A stretch of DNA of 64,000 bases, taken from positions 62,001-126,000 of the forward strand of contig NZ_JBHMQT010000059.1 in assembly GCF_042435035.1 (NCBI RefSeq). The letters run 5' to 3'. The DNA is from Sphaerimonospora cavernae (GTDB lineage Bacteria > Actinomycetota > Actinomycetes > Streptosporangiales > Streptosporangiaceae). The notes under the pieces are model-generated. The model was not told the DNA's origin, did no database searches, and saw only the letters and a program-made list of their open reading frames with translations. This document shows positions 1-8,313 of the stretch, one piece after another; the stretch's first letter is position 1, and each line of letters opens with the position of its first letter. Both the position numbers and the translations under genes were made by a program.

Positions 1-583
1 CCGCCATCCGGGTGTGCGCGTTCGGCGACACGGCGTTCACCCGTACGGCGGTGCCGGCGAGGTCGGCCGCCCAGCAGTAGGTGAGGGAGGCGACCCCGCC
101 CTTGCTCGCGCCGTACGCGCCCATGGCGGCGGAACCGGCCTGGGAGCCGGACGTCACGTTCACGACCGAGCCGCCGCCGGGCTGGTCGAGCATGGCCCGG
201 ATGGCGTGCAGGCCGCAGTAGGCGGTGCCGAGCAGGTTGACCTCGATCATCCTGCGGAACTCCGCGGGATCCTGCTCGCGTGGATGGGCGAGGTGGAAGA
301 TCCCGGCGTTGTTGACCAGGCCGTCGATCCTGCCGTACGCACTCCGGCAGGTCTCGATCAGCCGACCGGCCCCTTCCCAGGTCGCGATGTCGGAGTCGTC
401 GCAGATCGCGCCGATCTCCGCGCCGATCGACGCGGCGGCCCCGCCGTCGACGTCGTTGACGATCACAGACGCGCCTTCGGCGGCGGCCAGGCGGGCGTAC
501 GCGGCGCCGAGACCGCGGCCCGCGCCGGTGACCACGATCGCCTTGCCGGTCAACCGGCCCCGCGGGGCCGTGTCGGCATTCAT
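1..583 (-). CDS. short-chain dehydrogenase/reductase (partial, 3' end outside window)
   Basis: NAD(P)-dependent oxidoreductase of the classical SDR family; the substrate cannot be read from the sequence. 194 codons are visible, starting MNADTAPRGRL. The cofactor-binding TGAGRGLG lies at residues 19-26, NNAG follows mid-protein, then the catalytic Ser and the YGASKG (YxxxK) motif, so the catalytic core is inside the window; only the last roughly 50-60 residues of a typical 250-residue SDR are cut off. It starts 59 bases after the stop of the LivF gene, same strand, so it is probably the last gene of the liv-type operon. In context it could oxidise a hydroxy intermediate of the compound imported by that transporter (inference). 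Confidence 0.9.
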   Translation of the reverse strand, partial: MNADTAPRGRLTGKAIVVTGAGRGLGAAYARLAAAEGASVIVNDVDGGAAASIGAEIGAICDDSDIATWEGAGRLIETCRSAYGRIDGLVNNAGIFHLAHPREQDPAEFRRMIEVNLLGTAYCGLHAIRAMLDQPGGGSVVNVTSGSQAGSAAMGAYGASKGGVASLTYCWAADLAGTAVRVNAVSPNAHTRMA

Positions 584-642
584 CACGAACTCCTCTCTAC
601 AGTTCCTGAAGGCGGCTCACGCCGCGGCCTTCGACGGTCCGG

Positions 643-1377
643 TCATCGGCCCGCCGGACGCAGGTCCTTGGGCTGCTCGATGCCGATCGCCGTGCTGTAC
701 GCCTCGTCCAGGGCGCTGCCGCCGTCGTCCACCTGCGCCACGACCTCGCCCCGCACCAGCACGTAGCCCCGGTCGACGACCCGCCGCAGGACGCCGAGAG
801 CCGGCTCGGCCAGCAGCACCGCCACACCCTCGCGCGCCAGGGAGGTCACCGACCGGGCCAGCTCCTGAACGATGAGCGGGGCGAGGCCGGTCATCATCTC
901 GTCCAGCAGCAGCACCTTGGGCGAGCTCATCAGCGCGCGTGAGACTACGAGCATCTGCTGCTCGCCGCCGGACAGCACGCCGGCCAGGCTGCGCACCCGC
1001 TTGCGCAGGATCGGGAAGCGATCGAGTGCGTCGTCCACGGCGGAGCCGGGCAGGCGGAGCAGTTCGGCCATCACCCGGAGGTTGTCCGCGACGTCCAGGT
1101 GCGGGAAGAGTTGCCGGCCCTGGGGCACGATCGAGATCCCCGCCCGGGCCCGGGCGACCGGGCGCAGCCGGGTGATGTCCGTGCCGTCGAGGTACACCGT
1201 TCCCGTCGCGGGCACCGAGCCGTACGCGGCGAGCAGCAGACTGCTCTTGCCGGCGCCGTTGGGGCCGACCAGCGCGGTGACCGTGCCGCCCCGCGCGGTG
1301 ATCGTGACGTCGCTGAGGGCGCTGGCCTGCCCGTAGCGGACGCTCAGCCCTTCGACCTTCAGCTCATGACCGGACAT
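643..1377 (-). CDS. livF: branched-chain-type ABC transporter ATPase, LivF-like
   Basis: One of the two cytoplasmic ATPases of a HAAT-family (branched-chain amino acid-type) importer. 244 residues, usual LivF length. Visible motifs: Walker A GPNGAGKSS, the LivF-like stretch SIVPQGRQLFPHL, signature LSGGEQQM, and Walker B LLLDEM. I chose the ATG at 1377 (MSGHELKVEGL) because similarity to the family starts there; the open frame extends further upstream but only as a shadow of livG. It overlaps the end of livG by 14 bases, which suggests translational coupling. HAAT systems carry amino acids but in actinomycetes often aromatic or other organic acids; the flanking acyl-CoA ligase and dehydrogenases favour an organic acid here (inference). 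Confidence 0.93.
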   Translation of the reverse strand: MSGHELKVEGLSVRYGQASALSDVTITARGGTVTALVGPNGAGKSSLLLAAYGSVPATGTVYLDGTDITRLRPVARARAGISIVPQGRQLFPHLDVADNLRVMAELLRLPGSAVDDALDRFPILRKRVRSLAGVLSGGEQQMLVVSRALMSSPKVLLLDEMMTGLAPLIVQELARSVTSLAREGVAVLLAEPALGVLRRVVDRGYVLVRGEVVAQVDDGGSALDEAYSTAIGIEQPKDLRPAGR

Positions 1378-2200
1378 CTTCCACCTCCGCCTGAGCCTCC
1401 GGGGAACCGTCACCGGAGTCGGTGTCGGTGTCGGCGTCCGATCCGAAGTAGACGCTCTGCATCTGCGGGCTGGCCAGGCACTCGCGCGGGCCGCCGTCGA
1501 AGACCGCCCGGCCCCGGTCCAGCAGCATGACCCTGTCCACCAGCCGCGCGACCAGGTCGACGTTGTGATCGACCAGGATGACCGCGTGCCCGCGCCGCTG
1601 CACGGTGTGGATGACCTCGGCGATGCCGGTGACGCCACGGGCGTCGGAGCCGGCGAACGGCTCGTCCAGCAGCAGCACCAGGGGGTCCTGCCCGAGTGCC
1701 CGGCCGACCTCGACGAGCCGCTGCTCGCCGAGCGTCAGATCGCCCGCGGCCCGGTCCAGGCCCTCGATGCCCAGCTCCTCGGCGAGCGTGCGCACGGCGG
1801 CCTCGTCGGCCGGTACGCGGGGCCGCAGCGCCCCGGCGGCCGCGCCGACGATCATCTGCCACAGCGAGGCGTGCCTGCGGGCGGCCCAGCCGAGCAGCAG
1901 GTTGTCCCGGACGCTCAGCTCCAGCGCGAGCTGCGGGTACTGGAAGGTCCGGGCGAGGCCGGCCCTGGCGCGGCGGGAGGCCGGCCCGGTCAGCTTCGAC
2001 CCGCGCAGCACCAGCTCGCCGGCGGTGGCCGCCTGCGCCCCGGAGATCAGGTCGACGAGAGTGGTCTTGCCGGCGCCGTTCGGGCCGACCAGGCCGAGGA
2101 TCTCCCCGGCCCGCAACTCGAAGTCGACCCCTTCCAGGGCGGTCACCCCGCCGTACCGCTTGGTCAGGCCGCGCCCGACCAGCAGGGTCTCCTCAGCCAC
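1364..2200 (-). CDS. livG: branched-chain-type ABC transporter ATPase, LivG-like
   Basis: Partner ATPase of the LivF-like protein. 278 residues starting MAEETLLVGRGL. Walker A GPNGAGKTT, LAR-TFQ stretch typical of LivG, signature LTLGEQRLVEVGRA (LTLGEQ in place of LSGGQ), and Walker B LLLDEP are visible; the C-terminus is acidic and Asp/Thr-rich (DADTDTDSGDG), a lineage extension of no assigned role. It overlaps the livM stop by 8 bases and livF by 14 bases, so these genes are translationally coupled. Function from family: energises import through LivH/LivM at the cytoplasmic membrane. Confidence 0.93.
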   Translation of the reverse strand: MAEETLLVGRGLTKRYGGVTALEGVDFELRAGEILGLVGPNGAGKTTLVDLISGAQAATAGELVLRGSKLTGPASRRARAGLARTFQYPQLALELSVRDNLLLGWAARRHASLWQMIVGAAAGALRPRVPADEAAVRTLAEELGIEGLDRAAGDLTLGEQRLVEVGRALGQDPLVLLLDEPFAGSDARGVTGIAEVIHTVQRRGHAVILVDHNVDLVARLVDRVMLLDRGRAVFDGGPRECLASPQMQSVYFGSDADTDTDSGDGSPEAQAEVEDVRS

Positions 2201-3209
2201 GGTCCCGCTCCTTCCGCAGCAGCGCCCACAGGCGCGTGCGCAACTTGTCGGCGTAGCCCACCACGCCCTTCGGGGCGACCAGCATGATCACGAGCACGCC
2301 GACCGCGAGCAGCAGCGTGCCGCTGGTCTGGACGGCCGGGAAGTTCAGGGTCAGCTCGACCGCGATCACCGCGCCGGCGACCGCGCCCCACGGCGTGCCC
2401 GCCCCGCCGATCAGCGGCATGAAGATGGCGAGGAAGACGATGTTGAGGGTGAACGTGTCGGGCGTGATGCTGCCGGCCGCATAGGTGAACAGGCCACCGC
2501 CGACGGCCGCGATCATCGCCCCCAGCGCCAGCGCGACGATGTTCAGCACCGGGACGCGCACGCCGGCCGCCTCCACGGCGCGCGGCGCGTCACGCATGGT
2601 GCGCACGACCACGCCCCACGGCGAGAGCCGCAGCCGGTCCAGCAGGAACGCGATGACGCAGACGACGACCGCCGAGCCGACCACCACGTGGTAGTGGCTC
2701 GGCGTCCAGCCCAGCAGGTTGAGCGGCCGCAGGCTGCCCAGGCCTCCCGACCCCCCCGAGACGCTCTCGGCGTCGATGAGGAACGCGGTGAAGGCCATGC
2801 CGAACAGCAGGGTCACCGCCGCGAGGAAGAAGCCGGACAGCCGCCGGGTGACCACCCCCAGCACCACCGCGACGAGCGCCGCCACGATCGGGCCGGCGAT
2901 CCACGCGACGACGAGCGGCAGACCCGTCCTGGCGGAGATCAGCCCGACCGCGTAACCGCCGATGCCCGCGTAGGCGCTGTAGGCCATGGAGAGAGAACCG
3001 GCCATCAGATAGGGGACGTACATCCCGAGCGCGATCAGCGCGTACGTGGCGGCGGAGATGACGAGGGTCTGCCGGTAACCGTCGGAACCGACCCAGGCGA
3101 GGATCAGCGCGGCGGCGGCGACGCCGAGAGCCAGACCGCCGCCGCCGGGAATCCGGCGCGGGTCCCACCGGTCGCTGGACACGGTGGGCCGGGAGATCGT
3201 GGTGGTCAT
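2193..3209 (-). CDS. livM: branched-chain-type ABC transporter permease, LivM-like
   Basis: Integral membrane permease of the HAAT importer. 338 residues from MTTTISRPTVSSD at 3209; the frame is open further upstream but that part is livH read out of frame. The protein has a hydrophilic N-terminal tail of about 30 residues then about ten hydrophobic segments, with the BPD_transp_2-type loop GVRVPVLNIVALALGA near the middle. Start ATG overlaps the livH stop by four bases (ATGA). C-terminus is basic (RTRLWALLRKERDRG). It pairs with LivH to form the translocation pore. Confidence 0.92.
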   Translation of the reverse strand: MTTTISRPTVSSDRWDPRRIPGGGGLALGVAAAALILAWVGSDGYRQTLVISAATYALIALGMYVPYLMAGSLSMAYSAYAGIGGYAVGLISARTGLPLVVAWIAGPIVAALVAVVLGVVTRRLSGFFLAAVTLLFGMAFTAFLIDAESVSGGSGGLGSLRPLNLLGWTPSHYHVVVGSAVVVCVIAFLLDRLRLSPWGVVVRTMRDAPRAVEAAGVRVPVLNIVALALGAMIAAVGGGLFTYAAGSITPDTFTLNIVFLAIFMPLIGGAGTPWGAVAGAVIAVELTLNFPAVQTSGTLLLAVGVLVIMLVAPKGVVGYADKLRTRLWALLRKERDRG

Positions 3210-4078
3210 GCGCGCACCTTCCGGACGAACAGGCCCTGCGGCTTGAAGGCGAAGAACAGCAGCGCGATGAGGAGCATGCCGTAGACATGCGACTGGCCGC
3301 CGAAGTAGTAGGGCAGGAACACCTCGACCAGCCCGAGCAGCATGCCGCCCAGGAGCGGCGCCCACACCGAGCCGGTGCCGCCGACCACGACGGCCAGGAA
3401 GCCCGACAGCGACCAGTGCAGGCCGGAAAGGGAGTTCACCCCCGCCTTCGGGGCGAACAGGAGGCCGGCCAGGGCGGCGACGAAACCGGCGACCACGAAC
3501 GCGATGAGCCGGATCCGGTTGACGGGCAGGCCGAGCAGCGCGGCCGCCTGGTTGCTGTCACCGACCGCGCGCAGCAGCCGGCCGGTCCGGCTGAACCGGA
3601 CCCAGGCGGCGGTCGCGACGAAGGTCAGCACGGCGACCACGATCAGCAGCAGTGAACTCGGCTGGACGGTGATGTCGCCGACCGGCACCGGAGCGAAGCT
3701 CGCCAGGCTCTGCCCGGGCAGGGTCGGATAGCCGAAGAGGTAACCGGCGAACTGCTGGATCGCGAAGAGCACGGCCGCGACCGCCACCAGCGCGGGCAGC
3801 TCCCCGCCCCCGCGCTTCTGAACCGGCCGCACGACTCCCAGCTCGGTGGCGGCGGCCAGCACGATCGTCGCCGCCACGCCGATGGCGGCGGCCGGCCACA
3901 CGCCCAGGTCATAGGTGATGACCAGCCACGATGTGCACAGCCCGCCCATCATCGCGTACGGGCCGATGGCGAAGTTGAAGAAACCGGCGCCGACGTAGAT
4001 CAGGTGGTAGGCGAGCGCCAGCATGCCGAAGAAACAGCCCATCTCCATAGCGGAGAGCCAGAGCTGGAGGTCCGTCAT
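3206..4078 (-). CDS. livH: branched-chain-type ABC transporter permease, LivH-like
   Basis: Second permease of the importer, 290 residues, starting MTDLQLWLSAME at 4078 with an AGAGGAG ribosome site about 7 bases upstream. Eight or so hydrophobic segments; the hallmark LivH stretches GAGFFNFAIG, RAVGDSNQAA and VVVGGTGSVWAPLLGG are visible. Its stop overlaps the livM start. A strong inverted repeat sits just upstream, between the binding-protein gene and livH, and may lower expression of the membrane genes relative to the binding protein. Confidence 0.92.
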   Translation of the reverse strand: MTDLQLWLSAMEMGCFFGMLALAYHLIYVGAGFFNFAIGPYAMMGGLCTSWLVITYDLGVWPAAAIGVAATIVLAAATELGVVRPVQKRGGGELPALVAVAAVLFAIQQFAGYLFGYPTLPGQSLASFAPVPVGDITVQPSSLLLIVVAVLTFVATAAWVRFSRTGRLLRAVGDSNQAAALLGLPVNRIRLIAFVVAGFVAALAGLLFAPKAGVNSLSGLHWSLSGFLAVVVGGTGSVWAPLLGGMLLGLVEVFLPYYFGGQSHVYGMLLIALLFFAFKPQGLFVRKVRA

Positions 4079-4103
4079 GGAAACTCCTCTTGCGCGGCGG
4101 AGT

Positions 4104-4146
4104 GAGGGCGGGACGGCCGGACACCGGCCGGACACCGCCCGCCCTC
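4104..4146. terminator. inverted repeat between binding-protein gene and livH (attenuator-like)
   Basis: GAGGGCGGG at 4104-4112 pairs with CCCGCCCTC at 4138-4146; a second GC-rich pair is nested inside (GGCCGG / CCGGCC). It lies within the 80 bases between the stop of the substrate-binding protein gene and livH on the minus strand. No T-run follows on the minus strand, so it is more likely an mRNA-stabilising or partially terminating element than a full terminator; such elements are common downstream of ABC binding-protein genes. Confidence 0.55.
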
Positions 4147-4158
4147 ATCCGCACAGGA

Positions 4159-5385
4159 TCAGCTTGAGCAGGGAGGCTGGAACGAGGCCCAGGGGCCCTT
4201 CGGCTTGTTGTCGGCGCCGAACTCGATCAGGGACAGCCCGCAGGGGCCGTCCGCGCCGAGGTGCTTGGTCGCGGAGAAGGACAGCGTGAAGTTGCCCTGA
4301 CCGAAGCTGGACTCGTAGCCGCTGATGCTCTGGATCGCCTCGTTGAGCTTCTTCGGATCATCGGGGCCGCCGGCCTTCTCGATGGCCAGCTTGAGCAGCT
4401 GCACCGCGTCCCAGCCCTCCGCGTCGTAGGCGGTGACCTCGTAGTCGGGGCCGTTCGCCTTCTTGAGCAGCTCGGTCAGCGCCTTCGTGCGCGGGTTCTC
4501 ATGGTTGATGGAACCCATGAAGATCAGCCCTTCCAGGGCGCCGGGGTTGGCCAGCTTCCAGGAGGAGGGCTGGTTGCCGATCGACGCCAGAGAGAAGCGG
4601 AGCTTGCCCTTGAGCTGGGCGGCCAGCGTGTTCTGGGCGAGCACCTCGAACGCGCCGCCCACGCTGGTCACCAGCACCGCGTCCGGGTTGGCGTCCTTGA
4701 GCCGCGCCACCTGGGCCGACAGGTCGGAGGCGTTGGCCGCGCCCTTCTCGGTGGCCGTGACCTTCACGCACGACATGCCGCCGAGCAGGGCCTTGTTCAG
4801 GGCGGCGATGGTGGTGGTGTCGTCGGTCAGGATGCCCAGCGTGTTGATGTTCGCGGCCTTGAACGCGCCGCAGTAGACCTCGGCCCAGTCCGTCGTCGTG
4901 TTGGCCAGCATGTAGATGAGCTCGTTGTCCGGCGGCTCGACCAGAGTCGCGGTGACCCCGGTGGGCGCGATCGCGGGCAGCCCGAGTTGGGTCAGCGTGG
5001 ACTTGGCCTGCATGACGGCCGCGCTGCCGCTCTGCAGGAACAGTGCCTTGGCCCCCTGGCTGTGGAGCTTCTGCAGCACGGCGGGCACCTTGGTGGGGTC
5101 GCTCTCGTCGTTCTCGATCACCAGCCGCAGCGGCCGGCCGAGCACGCCGCCCTTGTCGTTGATGTCCTGGACGGCCAGCCGGATGGTTTTGCCGGCGATC
5201 GTGCTGTAGGAGGCGCCGGGGCCGGTGCTGTCCTCGTCCATCCCGATGATGATGGGTGCGCCCTTCGCGCTGCCGTCGGTCGGGCTGTCCGCGTCGTCGC
5301 CGGTGCCGCCGCAGGCGGTGACCGCGAGGGCGAGGGTGGCCATTCCCGCGACCCAACGCGCCATTTTTCCGCTAATTATGGTCAA
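4159..5385 (-). CDS. ABC transporter substrate-binding lipoprotein, LivK/peripla_BP_6 type
   Basis: Extracytoplasmic binding protein of the adjacent importer. Signal peptide with lipobox LAVTAC then GG, so it should be lipid-anchored outside the membrane. The mature part shows the type I fold features of the LivJ/LivK group: GMDEDSTGPGASYS near the N-terminus, IRLAVQDINDKGGVLGRPLRLVI, and later YDAEGWDAVQLLKLAIEKAGG. Start uncertain: TTG at 5385 (408 residues; AGGTAGAG lies just upstream) or ATG at 5364 (MARWVAGMATL), which would give a more normal signal peptide. First gene of the operon running into livHMGF. Ligand unknown. Confidence 0.9.
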   Translation of the reverse strand: MTIISGKMARWVAGMATLALAVTACGGTGDDADSPTDGSAKGAPIIIGMDEDSTGPGASYSTIAGKTIRLAVQDINDKGGVLGRPLRLVIENDESDPTKVPAVLQKLHSQGAKALFLQSGSAAVMQAKSTLTQLGLPAIAPTGVTATLVEPPDNELIYMLANTTTDWAEVYCGAFKAANINTLGILTDDTTTIAALNKALLGGMSCVKVTATEKGAANASDLSAQVARLKDANPDAVLVTSVGGAFEVLAQNTLAAQLKGKLRFSLASIGNQPSSWKLANPGALEGLIFMGSINHENPRTKALTELLKKANGPDYEVTAYDAEGWDAVQLLKLAIEKAGGPDDPKKLNEAIQSISGYESSFGQGNFTLSFSATKHLGADGPCGLSLIEFGADNKPKGPWASFQPPCSS

Positions 5386-5600
5386 TTTTTACTCTACCTT
5401 TAACGTCTAATTGCATTTAGGTAACTTTGAGGTATCTTTCGCCGCGAACCGTGCGTTCGCCCGATGTCGATACCGTCGCGTCGACGCTGGTGGGTCGCCT
5501 ATTCGAGGCCCGGGGTGAGCCAGATGGCCTATCAAACGCTTGGTGGCTATCCTGCTTTTCGGCCATGCATGTGTCAAGTGGACAAAAGTCCCTTTCTTCG
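5386..5600 (-). promoter_or_regulatory. AT-richer promoter region of the transporter operon
   Basis: About 215 bases without a supported gene, noticeably richer in A+T than the flanking genes, between the acyl-CoA ligase stop and the binding-protein start. Read on the minus strand it contains TACCT twice, 11 bases apart (TACCTcaaagtTACCT), close to the start codon, and AGGTA still nearer, an arrangement that could be an operator. No convincing -35/-10 pair was identified by eye. Confidence 0.4.
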
Positions 5601-7121
5601 TTAGCTCGTCGTTATCTCGGTCAGGGTGATCCGGATCCGGGAGCGCTGGATCTGGCCGGTCGCGGGAGTGCGGGGGATCGACGGCACCACCGCGACCCGG
5701 CGCGGCTGCTTGAAGCCGGCCAGCCGGCCCGCGACGTGTGCGCGGACCGCGGCGACCTCGGGCGGAGCCGTGCCCGGCGCCGGCACCACCACGGCGCACA
5801 CCACCTCACCCCACCGTTCGTCGGGCACGCCGACCACGGCCACGTCGACGACGCCGGGCAGGTCCCGCAGCGCGCTCTCCACCTCGAAGGGCGAGACCGT
5901 CTCGCCGCCGGTGCGGATCACCTCGCGCTCGCGCCCGGTCAGGTGGAGGTAGCCCTCGTCGTCCAGGTAGCCCAGATCACCCGAGCGGTAGACGCCGTCG
6001 CGCAGGGCCGCCGCCGTCTCCGCGGCCAGATCGTGATATCCCGACATCAGCGCCGGACCGCTGACGCAGACCTCACCCACCTCGCCGGCCGCGGCGTCCA
6101 CCCACAGCGCACCGGGGAAGGCGGGAAGACCGACGCTGCCCGGCTTCCTGAGCAGGTCCTCGTCGGGCAGGGCCGCCATCCTGCCCGCCTCGGTCGAGCC
6201 GTACAGGATCGTCGTCGTCGTCCCGGGCAGGCGCTCCTTGATGCGCATGACGAGGTCCGTCGCGACCCCCGAGGTGCCGGAGTCCGCGTGCAGCAGCGAC
6301 GACAGGTCGGCATGCCGGTGTTCGCGATCGAGCAGCCGCTCCCACACCGCCGGAATGCAGTAGATCGCCGACGGGCGCTCCCGCCGCACGGCGTCGATGA
6401 TCTGTACGGCGTCGGCGCGGCTCACGAGGTGCACGGCGGTCCGGTTCTGCCAGGCCTCCATCACGTAGTGCCAGCCTCCGTAGTGGTACAGCGGGAAGCT
6501 GCAGAGCACCCCGCCCGACCCGCGGAGACCGGTCGTGAACGTGCCGCCGCCGGGCGCTGCGCGAAGCCAGCTCGCCCGGTGGCTGACCAGCGCACCCTTG
6601 GGCCGGCCGGTGCTGCCGCTGGTCAGGTAGACGATGTGCGGGTCGCTGTCGGCGACGCGGTCGTGCCCGTCGGGCGGCGCGGCCGACGCCCCGGCCGCGA
6701 GCGCGCCGAGGTCCGCCCCCGGGCCCGGCCGGTCACCGACCCGGGCGACCGGCACGTCGCCGGGGAGGCCTCCGGGGACGTCGGCCCGGTCGGTGACCAG
6801 CAGGACGGGGTCCAGGTAGGAGAGCACCGAGTCGAGTTCGGCGGCGGACAGCGCCGGATTGATCGGCGCGAAGGCGGCGCCGAGCCGGGCGCAGCCGAGG
6901 AAGCCGTCCAGCGTGCGCAGCGTGGGCGCCGCACACCAGGCGACGCGGTCGCCGCGCCGTACACCCAGCCCTGCCAGGGCGTTGGCGGTGCGGTTCGCCC
7001 GCTCGTCCAGGTCCCCGAAACCGACCCGGTCCCCGGCCAGGGTCGCCGCGGTCGCCGCCGGCGCCATGCGGGCCGCCCGGCGCACGATATCGCCGATCAG
7101 GAGTTCCACGGCTGCTCCCAT
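5601..7121 (-). CDS. acyl-CoA synthetase / AMP-dependent ligase, A10 lysine replaced by Gln
   Basis: ANL-superfamily ligase predicted to activate a carboxylic acid to acyl-AMP and then acyl-CoA. About 506 residues. Core motifs are intact: phosphate loop YLTSGSTGRPKG (A3), YGSTEAG (A5), YRSGDLGYLDDEGYLHLTGR (A7/A8), then RTGGETVSPFEVE. The C-terminal A10 motif, normally P-K/R-T-x-x-G-K-I, reads PRTPATGQIQR, so the catalytic lysine of the adenylation step is Gln. Start: ATG at 7121, or GTG at 7109, which has GGGAG six bases upstream; both overlap the upstream dehydrogenase gene. It may be a ligase with reduced adenylation activity or one using only the thioester half-reaction. Substrate unknown. 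Confidence 0.88.
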   Translation of the reverse strand: MGAAVELLIGDIVRRAARMAPAATAATLAGDRVGFGDLDERANRTANALAGLGVRRGDRVAWCAAPTLRTLDGFLGCARLGAAFAPINPALSAAELDSVLSYLDPVLLVTDRADVPGGLPGDVPVARVGDRPGPGADLGALAAGASAAPPDGHDRVADSDPHIVYLTSGSTGRPKGALVSHRASWLRAAPGGGTFTTGLRGSGGVLCSFPLYHYGGWHYVMEAWQNRTAVHLVSRADAVQIIDAVRRERPSAIYCIPAVWERLLDREHRHADLSSLLHADSGTSGVATDLVMRIKERLPGTTTTILYGSTEAGRMAALPDEDLLRKPGSVGLPAFPGALWVDAAAGEVGEVCVSGPALMSGYHDLAAETAAALRDGVYRSGDLGYLDDEGYLHLTGREREVIRTGGETVSPFEVESALRDLPGVVDVAVVGVPDERWGEVVCAVVVPAPGTAPPEVAAVRAHVAGRLAGFKQPRRVAVVPSIPRTPATGQIQRSRIRITLTEITTS

Positions 7122-8227
7122 CCGCCGGTCAGGTCGACCTGGGCCGGGTTGATCGCACCGTGCGCGGTCTTGTTCCGGGTGATGTCCACCGCCTTCGGCA
7201 CCTCCTCTATTCCGGACAACTGGTGCGTGATGAGCGATTCCACGTCGATGTCGCCGCGGGCGACCAACCGCAGCGCGTGGTCGAAGACGCCGCCGCCGGG
7301 GGAGTAGCCTCCGGCGCCGGAACGCGGGTGCAGCAGCGAGACGCTCCGCTCGCGCAGCAGGCCCAGCGGCGCCGGCACCCGGTCGGGGAGTACGGACACC
7401 ATGACGACGCGGCCGCCGCGGCGCACGCAGCGCGCGGCCGCCTCGAACGTGGCGACGCCGGCGAGTCCGGCCTCGGGCGGACCTCCCGCGGTCTCGATCA
7501 CCACGTCGACGCCGATGCCCCCGGTGGCCTCGCGTACGGCAGGCCACACGTCGTCGGCGGCGGCGTCCACGACCAGGTCGGCGCCGTACCGGGCGGCGAG
7601 GGCGAGCTTGGCCGGGCTGCGCCCGGTGATGACGACGAGGCCGGCGTTGCCGCGCCTGGCGACCTGCAGGGCGAGCAACCCCATCACACCGGCGCCGATG
7701 ATCAGCATCGTCTCGCCGGGCTGGACGGCCGCGAGGGCGTGGGCGTGCAGGGCTCCGGCGAGCGGCTGGACCGCCGCGGCCGCGGCGGCCGACACGCCGG
7801 CCGGGACCGGCACGACGCAGGACGCGGGCACGACCACCTGCTCGGCGAACGCGCCCGGCCGGGTGAAGCCGATGAACTCGGGAGTCAGGCATGCGTCCGA
7901 GCGGCCGCGCAGGCAGGCCGGGCAGCGTCCGCACACGATGGTCTCGACCGCGGTGACCCGGTCGCCGACGGCGACGTCGCGCACCGCGGCGCCGACGGTG
8001 CGGACGACGCCGCAGAACTCGTGCCCGCCGAACCGGGCCGGGCCTGCGGCCAGAGCGTCGGCGAGACGCCCGTGCAGCGCCACCGGTTCACCGGCGATCA
8101 GCATGCACTCGGTGACGCTGGGCTGCACACGGGCGACGTCGATGACCACGTCGGTGGGGCCGGGCACGGGATCGGGCACCTCTTCGACGCGAAGATCGCC
8201 GAAGCCGTGCAGGACCGCTGCGCGCAT
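7097..8227 (-). CDS. zinc-type medium-chain alcohol dehydrogenase
   Basis: NAD(P)-dependent MDR-family dehydrogenase, 376 residues, start ATG with AGGAGGTG five bases upstream. GroES-like N-domain with GGHEFCGVV (zinc-ligand His/Glu) and the structural zinc loop C-G-R-C-P-A-C followed by a fourth Cys; Rossmann domain with GAGVMGLLALQ. Oddity: where the family usually has G-x-C-G-x-D, the first catalytic-zinc Cys, this protein reads VQPSVTE, so that ligand seems absent. Translationally linked to the downstream ligase gene (25-base overlap with ATG start) and divergent from the 2-oxoacid oxidoreductase operon. Probably oxidises an alcohol or hydroxy acid of the same pathway (inference). Confidence 0.88.
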   Translation of the reverse strand: MRAAVLHGFGDLRVEEVPDPVPGPTDVVIDVARVQPSVTECMLIAGEPVALHGRLADALAAGPARFGGHEFCGVVRTVGAAVRDVAVGDRVTAVETIVCGRCPACLRGRSDACLTPEFIGFTRPGAFAEQVVVPASCVVPVPAGVSAAAAAAVQPLAGALHAHALAAVQPGETMLIIGAGVMGLLALQVARRGNAGLVVITGRSPAKLALAARYGADLVVDAAADDVWPAVREATGGIGVDVVIETAGGPPEAGLAGVATFEAAARCVRRGGRVVMVSVLPDRVPAPLGLLRERSVSLLHPRSGAGGYSPGGGVFDHALRLVARGDIDVESLITHQLSGIEEVPKAVDITRNKTAHGAINPAQVDLTGGWEQPWNS

Positions 8228-8313
8228 CGTGTCACCTCCTGAGGACTTGACCGGGACCGATTAAATTTTGTATTCAATATCTAAGTCGAGTCAACCCTGG
8301 ATCGGGAGGCCGC
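8228..8313. promoter_or_regulatory. divergent promoter region with GntR-like operator
   Basis: 86 bases between two divergent starts. An A+T-rich core holds TTGTATTCAA at 8268-8277, one mismatch from the palindrome TTGTATACAA, a pattern seen in FadR-type GntR operators. A GntR gene is encoded in the right-hand operon, so autoregulation and joint control of both operons is plausible (inference). Confidence 0.5.

Noticed and set aside
5427..7307. 626-codon plus-strand open frame opposite the acyl-CoA ligase
   Set aside because: Shadow of a well-conserved ligase gene; Gly/Arg-rich with no domain.
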